DNA of 64,000 nucleotides from Evansella sp041820985 (GTDB lineage Bacteria > Bacillota > Bacilli > Bacillales > Salisediminibacteriaceae). The translations under genes and the position numbers were made by a program. The stretch lies in assembly GCF_041820985.1 (NCBI RefSeq), contig NZ_JBGUAU010000019.1, positions 53,899 to 117,898 on the forward strand. Reading direction: 5' to 3'. The notes under the pieces are model-generated. The model made no database searches. It saw only the letters and a program-made list of their open reading frames with translations, and had not been told where the DNA came from. Positions 1 through 8,787 of the stretch are shown one piece after another (position 1 is the first letter of the stretch; every line of letters starts with the position of its first letter).

Positions 1-1
1 T

Positions 2-1213
2 ATTACTGCGGAGGAATTGGAACAATTTGAAGGTCAAGGATATCATGCTCATTCTAACATTGGAAAACGTGGGCTAGAGAGTGTTTTAGAAGAACGTTTA
101 AGAGGTGAACGTGGAATTACTATTTCTACAGTAGATGAAGCAGGAAATACAAGACATGTAGTGATAAAAAAAGAACCTGTTGATGGAGAAGATATTACTT
201 TAACAATTGATGCAAAGTTACAAGCGAAACTTGCAGAGACGATTGGCGATGAACAAGGTTCTGCCGTTGTAATGAATCCAACTTCTGGAGAAGTGTTGGC
301 ATTATTAAGTGTTCCTTCTTATAACTCAAACTATCAATATCTACGAATGAAGGATCCAAGAACAGCAAACTTAGAAGATATGAATGTACTTTTTGAACGT
401 AGATTTCAGAATGCTTATTCTCCAGGCTCTGTATTCAAGCCAATTACTGCTGCTATTGGTATAGAAGAAGGAATGTTGAATCCAACAGAAGAACTCGAAA
501 TCACAGAAAAACGATGGCAGCCAAATGATAGCTGGGGAGATTATCGAGTTACCCGGGTTACTGATACGGTTACTTCTGTTGATTTGAAAACAGGAATGAA
601 GTTTTCCGACAATATTTATTTTGCACAAAAGGCATTGGATATTGGTGCAGATACCATGGAAAGTTGGGCAGAAGCGTTTGGCTTTGGAGAACCAATTCCA
701 TTTGAGTTCCCTATGTACTCATCATCGATAGCAAATGATGGGATTAATTCAGAAATATTACTAGCAGATACGGGATATGGCCAGGGGCAAGTTCAAATGA
801 CACCGTTACACTTAACTGCCTTATACACAATGTTTATCAATGAAGGTTCCATTGTTCAACCATTTTTATATAGTGAGGAAGCAGCAAAAGGGGCGTATTG
901 GAAGGAAAACATAATCACAGCGGACACTGCTGCAACAATCTTGGAAACAATGATTGCGGTAGTAGAAGAACCAAATGGAACAGCTCATAGACAAGGGGTA
1001 AACCATTCAAGAGTGATTGCGGGAAAAACAGGAACTGCAGAACTGAAGGATACGTTAGAAAGTGAAGATGGAAAAGAACTTGGATGGTATGTTGCTTTAG
1101 ATTACGAGCAAAAGGATATTCTAGTCACCGTTATGATCGAACATGTTGAAGAGCTTGGTGGTAGTGGTTATGTAGTAGATTTAGTGAATGAGTTTTTAAG
1201 TCTTATAGATTAA
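2..1213 (+). CDS. Penicillin-binding transpeptidase (MecA/PBP3-like), 5' truncated by window edge
   Basis: C-terminal part of a class B penicillin-binding protein, which cross-links peptidoglycan outside the membrane. The frame is open from base 2, so the gene begins before the window and the in-frame TTG at 17 is not the start. All three transpeptidase motifs are visible: SPGSVFK (active serine near base 428), SDN in MKFSDNIYF, and KTGTAE. Spacing and phrases such as IGKRGLE, LLADTGYGQGQV and SWGDYRVTR resemble the PBP2a (MecA)/B. subtilis PbpC family, which carries an NTF2-like N-terminal domain (not visible here). Nothing indicates whether it gives beta-lactam resistance; most Bacillus relatives are ordinary housekeeping PBPs. 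Confidence 0.93.
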   Translation: MTAEELEQFEGQGYHAHSNIGKRGLESVLEERLRGERGITISTVDEAGNTRHVVIKKEPVDGEDITLTIDAKLQAKLAETIGDEQGSAVVMNPTSGEVLALLSVPSYNSNYQYLRMKDPRTANLEDMNVLFERRFQNAYSPGSVFKPITAAIGIEEGMLNPTEELEITEKRWQPNDSWGDYRVTRVTDTVTSVDLKTGMKFSDNIYFAQKALDIGADTMESWAEAFGFGEPIPFEFPMYSSSIANDGINSEILLADTGYGQGQVQMTPLHLTALYTMFINEGSIVQPFLYSEEAAKGAYWKENIITADTAATILETMIAVVEEPNGTAHRQGVNHSRVIAGKTGTAELKDTLESEDGKELGWYVALDYEQKDILVTVMIEHVEELGGSGYVVDLVNEFLSLID

Positions 1214-1434
1214 ATTTAAATCTTTTTGATGTGTCTCATTAAGTTGGTTAGCTGAGTGTAAGCAACAACATATCCACTGCCTAGAATGTCTGACAGAGGT
1301 CGGTGAATTGGCTTGTAGAATAGAGGAGGATTCAAAAAGTAATAAAGAGCGCGCTTAAGGAAGTTAATATAAATTTTCCCGTGCACTCTGATAACAGCTT
1401 TTGGATCTTCGTCATTTTTCTTTTTTGCTCTCTT

Positions 1435-1461
1435 TTGTTACTCCTATTTTTTGGGTATAAT
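1435..1461 (+). promoter_or_regulatory. Possible SigA promoter of the sortase gene
   Basis: TTGTTA at 1435-1440 and a perfect TATAAT at 1456-1461 precede the sortase by about 30 bases. The 15-base spacer is short, so the -35 assignment is tentative. Confidence 0.4.
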
Positions 1462-1493
1462 AGTAAAGTGGTAGTATTGGAGGTGCATGAAAT

Positions 1494-2087
1494 TTGAGAA
1501 AATGGATAGGTATCGTTCTTATCTTAACTAGTTTCTTCTTTTTAGGTATTGGCGGATATCAATACTTTGAAATGAATGCCAAACAAAATGACGCGTTAAA
1601 ATCTGCTCAAAGCATAGTATATGCAGATAGAGCTAGCGATAGAGAATTCTCAGATTTTGAAGGTGTTATACGAGACTATGACCCAGCTGGTGGGGATGTA
1701 ATTGGGTTGTTACGAGCCCCAAAATTAAATGAGGAATGGCCAGTAGTGGAAGGTACGAGCGATGAGGATTTAAAAGCTGGTGTTGGACATTTTATAGGAA
1801 CAGGTTTTCCAGGAGAAGCACGGCAAATATTACTTTCAGGACATAGAGATACTGTATTTCGTAATTTAGGTGATTTAGAGATTGGTGATATCGTGGAAGT
1901 GCAACTAAGTTATGGAACGTTTCAATATGAAATAGAAGAAACTTTCATTGTAGATGCTGATGATCGAACTGTTATCGATTATTCCATCGATGAAGAAGTA
2001 TTGACTATTTCTACGTGCTATCCATTTCGTTTTGTAGGAGATGCACCAGAACGTTATATTATCAATGCGAAGCCGTTGAATAGATGA
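1494..2087 (+). CDS. Class D sortase
   Basis: Membrane-anchored cysteine transpeptidase that attaches surface proteins carrying an LPXTG-like signal to peptidoglycan. Of 197 residues, 4-22 form one N-terminal membrane segment. The sortase barrel follows with the catalytic triad visible: His117 in LSGHRDTVF, Cys175 in TISTCYPF and Arg187 in APERYII. The TCYPF context and single N-terminal anchor fit class D (B. subtilis YhcS type). The start is TTG at 1494, chosen because GGAGGTG lies 8 bases upstream; the nearby ATG at 1487 is out of frame. No sortase substrate gene is visible next to it, so its target is unknown. Confidence 0.88.
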   Translation: MRKWIGIVLILTSFFFLGIGGYQYFEMNAKQNDALKSAQSIVYADRASDREFSDFEGVIRDYDPAGGDVIGLLRAPKLNEEWPVVEGTSDEDLKAGVGHFIGTGFPGEARQILLSGHRDTVFRNLGDLEIGDIVEVQLSYGTFQYEIEETFIVDADDRTVIDYSIDEEVLTISTCYPFRFVGDAPERYIINAKPLNR

Positions 2088-2140
2088 ATAGATAGTCAGA
2101 ACAGGGAATAAATCTGAAATTTGTTACTTATTAAAAAGGT

Positions 2141-2183
2141 AAGGACTAATCAGTCTGAAATTCAGACTGATTAGTCCTTTTAT
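2141..2183 (+). terminator. Rho-independent terminator after sortase
   Basis: Long near-perfect stem: AAGGACTAATCAGTCTGAA at 2141 pairs with TTCAGACTGATTAGTCCTT, followed by TTTTATT. Confidence 0.85.
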
Positions 2184-2310
2184 TAATGTATTTAATTCCC
2201 TTGAAGTGGATATTAAGAATATGTTAAGAATTATTTTGGAAATACTAGTTACAAAGAGTAAGGGGTATAATGAAAACGAGTAGTATCGAAAGAAAGTGGT
2301 GATGGAAACT

Positions 2311-3189
2311 ATGAAAATTCGTAAAGCGATTATTCCTGCAGCTGGATTAGGAACGCGTTTTTTACCAGCTACTAAAGCTCAACCGAAAGAAATGCTTCCA
2401 GTTGTGGATAAACCAACGATTCAATATATTGTTGAAGAGGCTATTCAATCTGGAATCGAGGATATCATCATTATCAGTGGTCGAGGAAAACGGTCCATTG
2501 AAGATCATTTTGATACTTCGTATGAGCTTGAGGAGACCCTATTGAAGAAAGGGAAAATAGCCGAGTTAAAGGAGATGCAGGCGATATCAAGTCTTGCTAA
2601 TATTCATTATATTCGACAGCGAGAACCGAAAGGACTAGGGCATGCAATTTTATGTGCAAAGAGCTTCATTGGGGATGAACCTTTTGCTGTTTTGTTAGGA
2701 GACGATATAATACAAGGGGATGTTCCTTGTATTAAGCAATTAATAGAAAAATATGAAAAACAACAGTCTGCAATTGTTGGTATTCAAGAAGTTCCACAAA
2801 ACGATGTTACGAAATACGGTATGCTGATCTCACCAGAAAAAATGGAGGATCGTTTATATTCATTTAACGGAGTAATAGAGAAGCCAAAACTTGAACATTC
2901 CCCCTCAAATTTTGCTGTTTTAGGAAGGTATATATTAACGCCAGAGATTTTTTCAATCTTAGAGAGAATACCTTTTGGTGTTGGTAATGAACTTCAACTT
3001 ACAGATGCAATTCACGAGCTAAGACAAGGTCAATCTGTTTATGGATATGTATTCGAAGGAAAAAGATATGATGTAGGTGATAAACTAGGGTTCATTAAAG
3101 CTACATTAGACTTTGCTTTACAACGTGAAGAATTACGTGCAGATGTTTTACAATTCATTAATGAAATAAAAGAGACATGTAAAGGATAA
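2311..3189 (+). CDS. gtaB: UTP--glucose-1-phosphate uridylyltransferase
   Basis: Makes UDP-glucose from UTP and glucose-1-phosphate in the cytoplasm, for wall teichoic acid glucosylation and glycolipids. The nucleotide-binding signature GLGTRFLPATK is at residues 12-22, followed by PKEMLP, DKPTIQYIVEEA and the central LLGDDI. Starting at ATG 2311 gives 292 residues, the usual GtaB length; in-frame GTG 2296 and ATG 2302 are alternatives, and GTGGTG sits at SD distance from 2311. A TATAAT at 2266-2271 lies upstream without a good -35. In B. subtilis gtaB is partly SigB-controlled; a GGGTAT core is present here, but no convincing SigB -35 was found. Confidence 0.96.
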   Translation: MKIRKAIIPAAGLGTRFLPATKAQPKEMLPVVDKPTIQYIVEEAIQSGIEDIIIISGRGKRSIEDHFDTSYELEETLLKKGKIAELKEMQAISSLANIHYIRQREPKGLGHAILCAKSFIGDEPFAVLLGDDIIQGDVPCIKQLIEKYEKQQSAIVGIQEVPQNDVTKYGMLISPEKMEDRLYSFNGVIEKPKLEHSPSNFAVLGRYILTPEIFSILERIPFGVGNELQLTDAIHELRQGQSVYGYVFEGKRYDVGDKLGFIKATLDFALQREELRADVLQFINEIKETCKG

Positions 3190-3272
3190 GTTATCTACGT
3201 TTATATTCCATTAACATTTAATATTCCTAAGGGAATATGTACAAAATGATGGAACAAAAACTATAACATAGC

Positions 3273-3328
3273 TAACCCGTATGAAATCATGTATATTACC
3301 TTGATTTCATACGGGTTATTTTTACTAT
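3273..3328 (+). terminator. Terminator after gtaB
   Basis: AACCCGTATGAAATCA and TGATTTCATACGGGTT form a 16-bp stem followed by ATTTTTA. Confidence 0.8.
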
Positions 3329-3392
3329 TCGTACGAAAAACATTCGTTATTGAATACTTTAGCCTCTAGTTTAGAAGGGATTAAATTACTCC

Positions 3393-3689
3393 TTAGGAGC
3401 GTGCTAACTCTCTTTCTACTGACTTTAAAATAGAGTCTAGTTCCCTTATCTCTGGTTCGTTGGCTATAGAAAATTCTTCAAGTTCACGCCTAAATTGTGT
3501 TACTTGGCTTTCCAAACTGTCCACTATCGCTCCTTTATTACTTTCTTCAATAGAAGAAGCGATACGTAACCGAGTTTTGTATTTGTCCAGTTTTGTTTCA
3601 ATGATGTGCTTTCTTTTTATTATTTCGTCTTTTCTTGATTGTAACTCTTGTTTCCACTGAGTTAACTCCTCATTTCTTGATGTTTCCAT
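3393..3689 (-). CDS. Small coiled-coil protein of unknown function
   Basis: 98 residues, highly charged and predicted helical throughout (for example LTQWKQELQSRKDEI and VTQFRRELEEF), with no signal peptide or membrane segment. ATG at 3689 is preferred over the upstream ATG at 3704 because GGAGG lies 8 bases before it. It stands alone on the minus strand between gtaB and the amidase. I do not recognise the family; it looks like a cytosolic coiled-coil protein, and codon use is like its neighbours. Confidence 0.65.
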   Translation of the reverse strand: METSRNEELTQWKQELQSRKDEIIKRKHIIETKLDKYKTRLRIASSIEESNKGAIVDSLESQVTQFRRELEEFSIANEPEIRELDSILKSVERELARS

Positions 3690-3810
3690 ATATGTAACCT
3701 CCATTAATCTCAGAATTGTTATCTTATTATCTCATGATATTAGGACGAATACAAAAATTCCACATCCATTCATTGATTCAACAAACCTCGAGTTTTTATG
3801 AGAAAAAACA

Positions 3811-3834
3811 AAAAAATCGTTCAATATAGTGAAA
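3811..3834. promoter_or_regulatory. Possible operator-like motif shared with 22061-22084
   Basis: TCGTTCAATATAGTGAAA preceded by an A-run; it matches the block before the LuxR-type gene at 22192 at 22 of 24 positions. It contains TTCA-N6-TGAA dyad symmetry and lies upstream of the small ORF/amidase pair. The cognate regulator is unknown. Confidence 0.35.
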
Positions 3835-3902
3835 AGTCCGATTTTTTTTTTGGATTATTGTGGTATTTTAAAGAAAAATGTAGTTTTTCGGAGGCATAAA
3901 GA

Positions 3903-4016
3903 ATGAAGGATATTAAATGGGGATCTCCTTTAAGTATTGCGTGTTTAGGTATATTCCTAATTGGGTTAGCGAAATTAGTGGACGTAATCTGGAAGTATTT
4001 TCTAAGCTTTGGATAA
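3903..4016 (+). CDS. Small single-pass membrane protein (37 aa), unknown
   Basis: ATG 3903 to TAA 4016, preceded by a good GGAGG 8 bases upstream. The product is 37 residues: a charged MKDIKWGS start and then one hydrophobic segment (residues 9-27, with SIACLGIFLIGLAKL). It lies 24 bases before the preferred start of the amidase gene and could be co-transcribed and translationally coupled to it. No family recognised. Support is the ribosome binding site, the membrane segment and the tight spacing; there is no homology evidence. Confidence 0.55.
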   Translation: MKDIKWGSPLSIACLGIFLIGLAKLVDVIWKYFLSFG

Positions 4017-4040
4017 ATGTTAAAAGAGAGAGGGGAAGCG

Positions 4041-5570
4041 ATGGTGAAAAAAGCATCAGTTCTATTAATCATAACAGCTATACTTTTTACATTTCTATTT
4101 AATAATCCAGATGACAACATAGTATCTGCAAGTAGTGTTGATCAAGGAGAGATCACTGCAACTTCTCTTAATGTAAGAAACCAACCTAATACAAATGGTA
4201 GAATAATAGCGAGTCTAACAAGAGGATCGAAAGTAGATTTATATGAAAGATCAGGCAGTTGGTACATGATTAAAGTAAATAATCAGTGGGGTTATATCCA
4301 TGGTGACTTCGTTAAGGTAGTGAAAAGTAATATCTCAGAAATTACAGGTAGTGGAGAAGTAACCGCCACTAGGTTAAATATTCGATCCAGTGCTAATACT
4401 AATTCAGGTGTTATTGGTAATTACTCAAGAGGAGCAAGAGTTGATCTATACGGTAAAACAGGCGACTGGTGGAAGGTAAAACATAACAATCAATGGGGAT
4501 TTATTCATAGTGATTTTGTAAGAGAAATCCAACAACAGCAAACAATTATACATACGTCTATCAATTCCTCCGTAAACCAGGGGGAGGTAACTGCAACGCG
4601 ATTAAATGTAAGACAAAGTGCTAGTACGAATTCTCACGTTATAGGAAGTGTTACTAAGGGTGCAAAAGTGGAATTACATGAAAAAACAGATCAGTGGTAC
4701 AAAATAAATCTGAACAATGCTTGGGGTTATGTTCATGGAGATTTCATTAAGCTAATACCTACTAACACAAATACTCCACCGAGTTCCCAAACTTCTGATT
4801 CAATAATAGAAACAGGAGATGTTACTGTAGCTCGCTTAAATGTAAGGGAAAGCAATAGTACTAGTTCCTCTATTATTGGTAGTTTAATAGAAGGTGCTAA
4901 AGTAGATATATATGAAAAAGCTGGTGTTTGGTCCAAGATCAAGATTGACGAAAGTTGGGGCTGGATTCATAGCTCGTATGTAAAGGTAACGAACCAATCA
5001 CAAGAAAGTCTACCAGTAATTTCAGACAACCTAAGGGGGAAAACAATATTTATTGACCCGGGGCATGGTGGAAGAGATCCAGGGGCCTTTGTGAACGGTA
5101 TTGGTGAAAAGGTATTGGTGCTTGATATATCAAATAAATTAAAAACGAAGCTAGAACAAGCTGGAGCTACGGTTATCATGAGTAGAGTCGATGATACCGC
5201 GCTATCACTTAGCCAGCGTGTAAATAGGGCGAACAACTCGAAAGCTGATATCTTTATCAGTGTTCATCTGAATTCTTGGTCTGGAAGTTCTGCTAGTGGG
5301 GTAGAGACTTTTTATAATTCCGTCCTTGCAGGATCAAATAGTCAAAGACTTGCAAATTTAGTACAATCTCAACTAGTGAAAGGTTTACATTTAAGAGATA
5401 GAGGTATAAGGGATAGTAACTTACAGGTTATTCGATTTACAAGGATGCCATCAATCCTCTTAGAACTAGGATTTATGACAAATCCGTCTGATTTTCAGAA
5501 AATAGTGAATGAGCAGGATGCATTAGTTAATGAAATATATAATGGGATCGATTTGTATTTTAAGAATTAG
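4041..5570 (+). CDS. N-acetylmuramoyl-L-alanine amidase with four SH3b domains
   Basis: Secreted cell-wall hydrolase cutting the MurNAc-L-alanine bond. Of 509 residues, 1-30 are a signal peptide, followed by four bacterial SH3 repeats (each GxVTATxLNVR...GS...KGAKVxLxEK...W.KI...WGYIHxDF) and a C-terminal Amidase_3 domain. Zinc and catalytic residues are visible in IDPGHGGRDPG, the Glu of GIGEKVL, SVHLNSW and LLELGFMTN. The architecture matches B. subtilis YrvJ. ATG 4041 has AGAGGGG 5 bases upstream; ATG 4017, abutting the TAA of the upstream ORF, is an alternative without a good RBS. Confidence 0.93.
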   Translation: MVKKASVLLIITAILFTFLFNNPDDNIVSASSVDQGEITATSLNVRNQPNTNGRIIASLTRGSKVDLYERSGSWYMIKVNNQWGYIHGDFVKVVKSNISEITGSGEVTATRLNIRSSANTNSGVIGNYSRGARVDLYGKTGDWWKVKHNNQWGFIHSDFVREIQQQQTIIHTSINSSVNQGEVTATRLNVRQSASTNSHVIGSVTKGAKVELHEKTDQWYKINLNNAWGYVHGDFIKLIPTNTNTPPSSQTSDSIIETGDVTVARLNVRESNSTSSSIIGSLIEGAKVDIYEKAGVWSKIKIDESWGWIHSSYVKVTNQSQESLPVISDNLRGKTIFIDPGHGGRDPGAFVNGIGEKVLVLDISNKLKTKLEQAGATVIMSRVDDTALSLSQRVNRANNSKADIFISVHLNSWSGSSASGVETFYNSVLAGSNSQRLANLVQSQLVKGLHLRDRGIRDSNLQVIRFTRMPSILLELGFMTNPSDFQKIVNEQDALVNEIYNGIDLYFKN

Positions 5571-5575
5571 AAATG

Positions 5576-5619
5576 AAAAAGAGAAGCAGTCCTTAGATGT
5601 AGGGGTTGCTTCTCTTTTT
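5576..5619. terminator. Bidirectional terminator between amidase and LCP gene
   Basis: AAAAAGAGAAGCA pairs with TGCTTCTCTTTTT across an 18-base loop; A-run and T-run suit both convergent genes. Confidence 0.85.
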
Positions 5620-5650
5620 GCATGAATGAGATTCCTCTTATTTTCTAATT

Positions 5651-6670
5651 CTATTCGTTTATTGTGGTTGTTTCTTCTGTATCGGCTACTTCAATAGCTT
5701 TCTCTAATCCTAAATGAACTCTTAATGCATGTGATATTTCAGCAACGGATTCATCTTTTAATTGAAAGTAAGCTATTGAATTTATTCTTGTGTTATTTCC
5801 GTCAAAAGCTAATGATTCTATTTGACCTAACTTTGGAGCATAACCATGAAGTGCAAGGATATTTCCAAAACTTAGATTGGTTTTTAGGTGATCCTCCAAA
5901 CTGTCCATTAAGCTACCAAAACGAGTAATAGTAGTTAAAGAGGCTCCTTTTTTAATTGTAGATTCTAATACTTGTTTTTGTCTTTCTCCTCGTCCTAAAT
6001 CTCCAAGAGGATCTTGCTTTCTCATTCGAACGTAAGCAAGAGCTTCTTCTCCATTTAATGTCTGTTGACCTTCGTAAATAGTGATTGCCCCTAATTCGTC
6101 ATTGCTGTTCATCTCTGAAAAAGTGAAAGGTACGTCAACTTCAATTCCACCAAATGTATCGATTATTTCCATAAAAGCATCGAAATTTAGTGTTACAAAG
6201 TAGTCAACAGGTAAATTCAATAGATTCTCCACTGTACTTATAGTTAAGTCAATTCCTCCAAATGCGTGAGCATGATTAATTTTGTCAAACCCTCTGCCAG
6301 GTATCTCGACATATGAATCACGTGGAATATTTAACATTTTTACAGATCCGTCTTTTTCATTAAAAGTTGCTAGAAGCATAGCATCGGATCTTCCTTTTAA
6401 ACTACCACTTCGATCATCTAATCCTAGAAAAAGAATGGAAATATTATCTTTACTAGGGTTTACAGCTTGTTCTCGAATAACGGAACGGTCTCCTCGTTCT
6501 AATTCTTGTTGGGCACTGCTAGTAACATTAGCCATCTTTGAAAACATATATGTTCCATAGCCACCAATTGCAAGGAAAAGAATTAGAACAAAAAGGCCCA
6601 GACGTTTAAATTTGTTTTGTTTTTTCTTGGCTTTTTTATTATTCTTTATATCGATTCGAGATTGATTCAT
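5651..6670 (-). CDS. LCP-family glycopolymer ligase (LytR/TagU type)
   Basis: Transfers wall teichoic acid or another anionic polymer from its lipid carrier to peptidoglycan at the outer membrane face. 339 residues: basic N-terminus, one membrane segment (about 24-44), then the LytR-CpsA-Psr domain with ILFLGLDDRSGSLKGRSDAMLLATFN, NIPRDSYVEIPGRG (arginines for the pyrophosphate), KINHAHAFGG and YVRMRKQDPLGDLGRGERQ, all hallmarks of the family. The start is supported by AAGGAG upstream on the minus strand. B. subtilis has a paralogue (LytR) in the corresponding region upstream of yvyE. Which of TagT/U/V it corresponds to cannot be decided. Confidence 0.92.
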   Translation of the reverse strand: MNQSRIDIKNNKKAKKKQNKFKRLGLFVLILFLAIGGYGTYMFSKMANVTSSAQQELERGDRSVIREQAVNPSKDNISILFLGLDDRSGSLKGRSDAMLLATFNEKDGSVKMLNIPRDSYVEIPGRGFDKINHAHAFGGIDLTISTVENLLNLPVDYFVTLNFDAFMEIIDTFGGIEVDVPFTFSEMNSNDELGAITIYEGQQTLNGEEALAYVRMRKQDPLGDLGRGERQKQVLESTIKKGASLTTITRFGSLMDSLEDHLKTNLSFGNILALHGYAPKLGQIESLAFDGNNTRINSIAYFQLKDESVAEISHALRVHLGLEKAIEVADTEETTTINE

Positions 6671-7191
6671 TAAGTAAAACTCCTTTACCCCTTATTTTCA
6701 CAAAACTATACTCCTTAGTAATAGACGGATAATTCGTGTGAAAGGATTCATTTTTATTGATATTCTGAGACTTTCTATTAAACTTCTATAAGTATTTTAC
6801 AAAAAACTACAAGGATTTAAAGTAATTTGTAGAAATATAACATTTCTATTTTACTTTAAAAGACCTAAAAGGTAAATTGTAAGTTTTGTTAATCATAATA
6901 AATCTAAGTAGGCATAAAGTATTGAGTTTAATTAACACTAGTTATATAGATACGTTTTGGCATACATCACCTAAATAATGGGGAAAAGTAATGTTTACAG
7001 ATGAATATACAAGATATTACAATAAAGTGGAAACATTTCTAAATTAATTTAATAATGTTTCTTCGTTCCAAATACATGACTTTTGATTCATATAATGGAA
7101 TAGTCCAATACGCATTTAGAACCGATTAGTTAAAAAGTTGTATTTTGTGTCCATTACTTTATTTTTTTTTTTTTTTTTTAGGGGGGGAGTC
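6671..7191. other. AT-rich intergenic region with inverted repeat
   Basis: No gene seen. An 8-bp inverted repeat, GAAACATT at 7030-7037 and AATGTTTC at 7054-7061, could be an operator or hairpin. A TATAAT at 7091-7096 may be the -10 of the downstream gene, with only a weak -35 (TTCCAA, 19-base spacer). Confidence 0.4.
7162..7187 (+). repeat. Homopolymer tract T18-A-G7 in the 5' leader
   Basis: Eighteen consecutive T (7162-7179), one A, then seven G (7181-7187), immediately before the GTG start at 7192. The G-run is also the only Shine-Dalgarno candidate, so length changes would alter translation initiation. Confidence 0.85.
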
Positions 7192-8040
7192 GTGATCAAA
7201 AATATTGATGCTACACCTAATTCATTAGCTGTTAATGAAAACAGTACTGATAATGTAAAAGTTACTTCTGTATATGAAAATCAAAGTAATATAGATACCG
7301 AACATCTTTCTCCTGAAAGTATGCGTGATGACTTACTTGGAAAAATAGAGAGTAATATAAATGACAGAGAGCACGTATGGAGTCCTGAAACGGAAAGGTT
7401 AGTACAACAAATAAGTTTGCGTTACGCACATGAGATTTTAAATGCATTAACTCCAGTTTACGGAATTTTACAGATGTTATTAACAGACCAAGAGGGAGTT
7501 AAAAGTCTTGAAAAGAAACAAGTGCTTCTCCAAATTGCCCAAGAGGAAATAATGAAAGGGAAGAATCATGTGAATGACTTTTTGACTATTAATTATCAAT
7601 CAACTCCGAAGCCTCAATGGATGAATCTATTTGATTTGAAATTATATATTAAAAACAAGATTCATAGACAGTCGCCAGAGTTTATTCCTCATATTCATTT
7701 TGAAGTAAAGGGAGACGGTGCGAAGGAGATTTATGTAGATATAAATCAATTAAGGATTATCATTACATTAATTATAAAAAAATGGATTGACTTTGCAGCG
7801 GAGCCGTCTGTTATTTTTGTAATCTTTGAAACAGATGATGATAGTTTTTCGCTTCATATGTCCTTGAGTGAAGTCGACAATATGACAGAAATGAAAGATG
7901 ACGAATTCTTATTTTACTTGCACTTGATTAATAGAAGTTTAGAAAGAAATGATGGACAATTACTCGTTTCTGAGGGATTGACTTTACAGTACGAGATTCC
8001 TAAAAAAGTAGACGAAGAAATTGCCATATTAGACACGTAA
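7192..8040 (+). CDS. Histidine kinase-like protein with degenerate ATPase domain
   Basis: 282 residues starting at GTG 7192 after the G-run SD. Residues 1-65 are polar and unassigned. An H-box-like helix follows: RYAHEILNALTPVYGILQML, with His80 at the phospho-acceptor position, and a second helix around 105-130 as in a DHp domain. The C-terminal 110 residues align loosely with HATPase_c (VDINQLRIIITLI at the N-box position and a closing LQYEIP strand), but the N-box Asn and the GxG boxes of the ATP lid are missing. It has no membrane segment or sensor domain. I infer a phosphotransferase-like or regulatory pseudokinase, as with Spo0B-type proteins, rather than an active kinase. The TTG at 7138 would place the T-run in the coding sequence and is unlikely. 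Confidence 0.6.
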   Translation: MIKNIDATPNSLAVNENSTDNVKVTSVYENQSNIDTEHLSPESMRDDLLGKIESNINDREHVWSPETERLVQQISLRYAHEILNALTPVYGILQMLLTDQEGVKSLEKKQVLLQIAQEEIMKGKNHVNDFLTINYQSTPKPQWMNLFDLKLYIKNKIHRQSPEFIPHIHFEVKGDGAKEIYVDINQLRIIITLIIKKWIDFAAEPSVIFVIFETDDDSFSLHMSLSEVDNMTEMKDDEFLFYLHLINRSLERNDGQLLVSEGLTLQYEIPKKVDEEIAILDT

Positions 8041-8080
8041 AAAACAAGCTTCCTAATTTCAAGTAGGAAGCTTGTTTTTA
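8041..8080. terminator. Strong terminator hairpin
   Basis: AAAACAAGCTTCCTA and TAGGAAGCTTGTTTT form a perfect 15-bp stem with an 8-base loop; usable from both strands. Confidence 0.9.
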
Positions 8081-8148
8081 TTATGTCTACCCTCGAAAAT
8101 ACCTGCTACTACATATTCAATTTCTTAAGAGGGTATTTGTAGATGCTT

Positions 8149-8787
8149 CTAATACGATGTACTCTTTTCTAAATAGTGTAATTTTACTTTTTCAATCTTG
8201 GCTTGTCCGCTTGTTAAGTTTGTGATCCATTCCTCGAAAGCATCTTCTTGTCCAACTAATACATACGTTTCAATTTGAACTGTTTCGAGGTAGTGAATAT
8301 CTTTTATTTCATACGGAGAAGAGTGGAGTTCGTTTTCCACTTTTCCAAGAAAATGATAGTCGATCGTTGTTTTATAGTGTTGTGTTAAACATCGTTCAAC
8401 AATGCCAGTATGTGCTAGTCCTTCGGAAGTTGCAGTACTGTAAGCGCGGATTAATCCTCCAGCGCCTAGTTTTATTCCACCGAAATAACGAGTTACAACC
8501 ACAACAGTATCTTTTAGCTTCCGCTGTTTTAATACTTCTAACATTGGTACTCCAGCTGTTCCAGAAGGTTCTCCATCATCATTTGCTTTTTGAATTTGGT
8601 CATTCTCACCTATCATATATGCTGAACAATTGTGGTTCGCATTCCAATGTTCCTTTTTTATTTTTTCAATAAATTGTTGTGCTTCTTCCTCTGAAGTTAC
8701 TCTATTTACAAATGTAATAAATCGTGATCGTTGGATCGAGATTTCGTGTTCTCCGTATCCTTTTACAGTAAAGTAAGACGATAGCAT
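8149..8787 (-). CDS. yvyE: YigZ/IMPACT family protein
   Basis: 212-residue cytosolic protein of the YigZ/IMPACT family (UPF0029 N-terminal plus DUF1949 C-terminal domain). Diagnostic stretches are NANHNCSAY, NDDGEPSGTAG and VTRYFGGIKLGAGGLIRAY. In yeast and mammals the homologues act on Gcn2; the bacterial role is unsettled. It lies divergently upstream of degS, as yvyE does in B. subtilis, which supports the assignment by synteny. The length is typical. Confidence 0.93.
   Translation of the reverse strand: MLSSYFTVKGYGEHEISIQRSRFITFVNRVTSEEEAQQFIEKIKKEHWNANHNCSAYMIGENDQIQKANDDGEPSGTAGVPMLEVLKQRKLKDTVVVVTRYFGGIKLGAGGLIRAYSTATSEGLAHTGIVERCLTQHYKTTIDYHFLGKVENELHSSPYEIKDIHYLETVQIETYVLVGQEDAFEEWITNLTSGQAKIEKVKLHYLEKSTSY

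Noticed and set aside
2243..2268. SigB promoter for gtaB
   Set aside because: GGGTAT is present but no GTTTAA-like -35 at the right spacing (TACTAG at 14).
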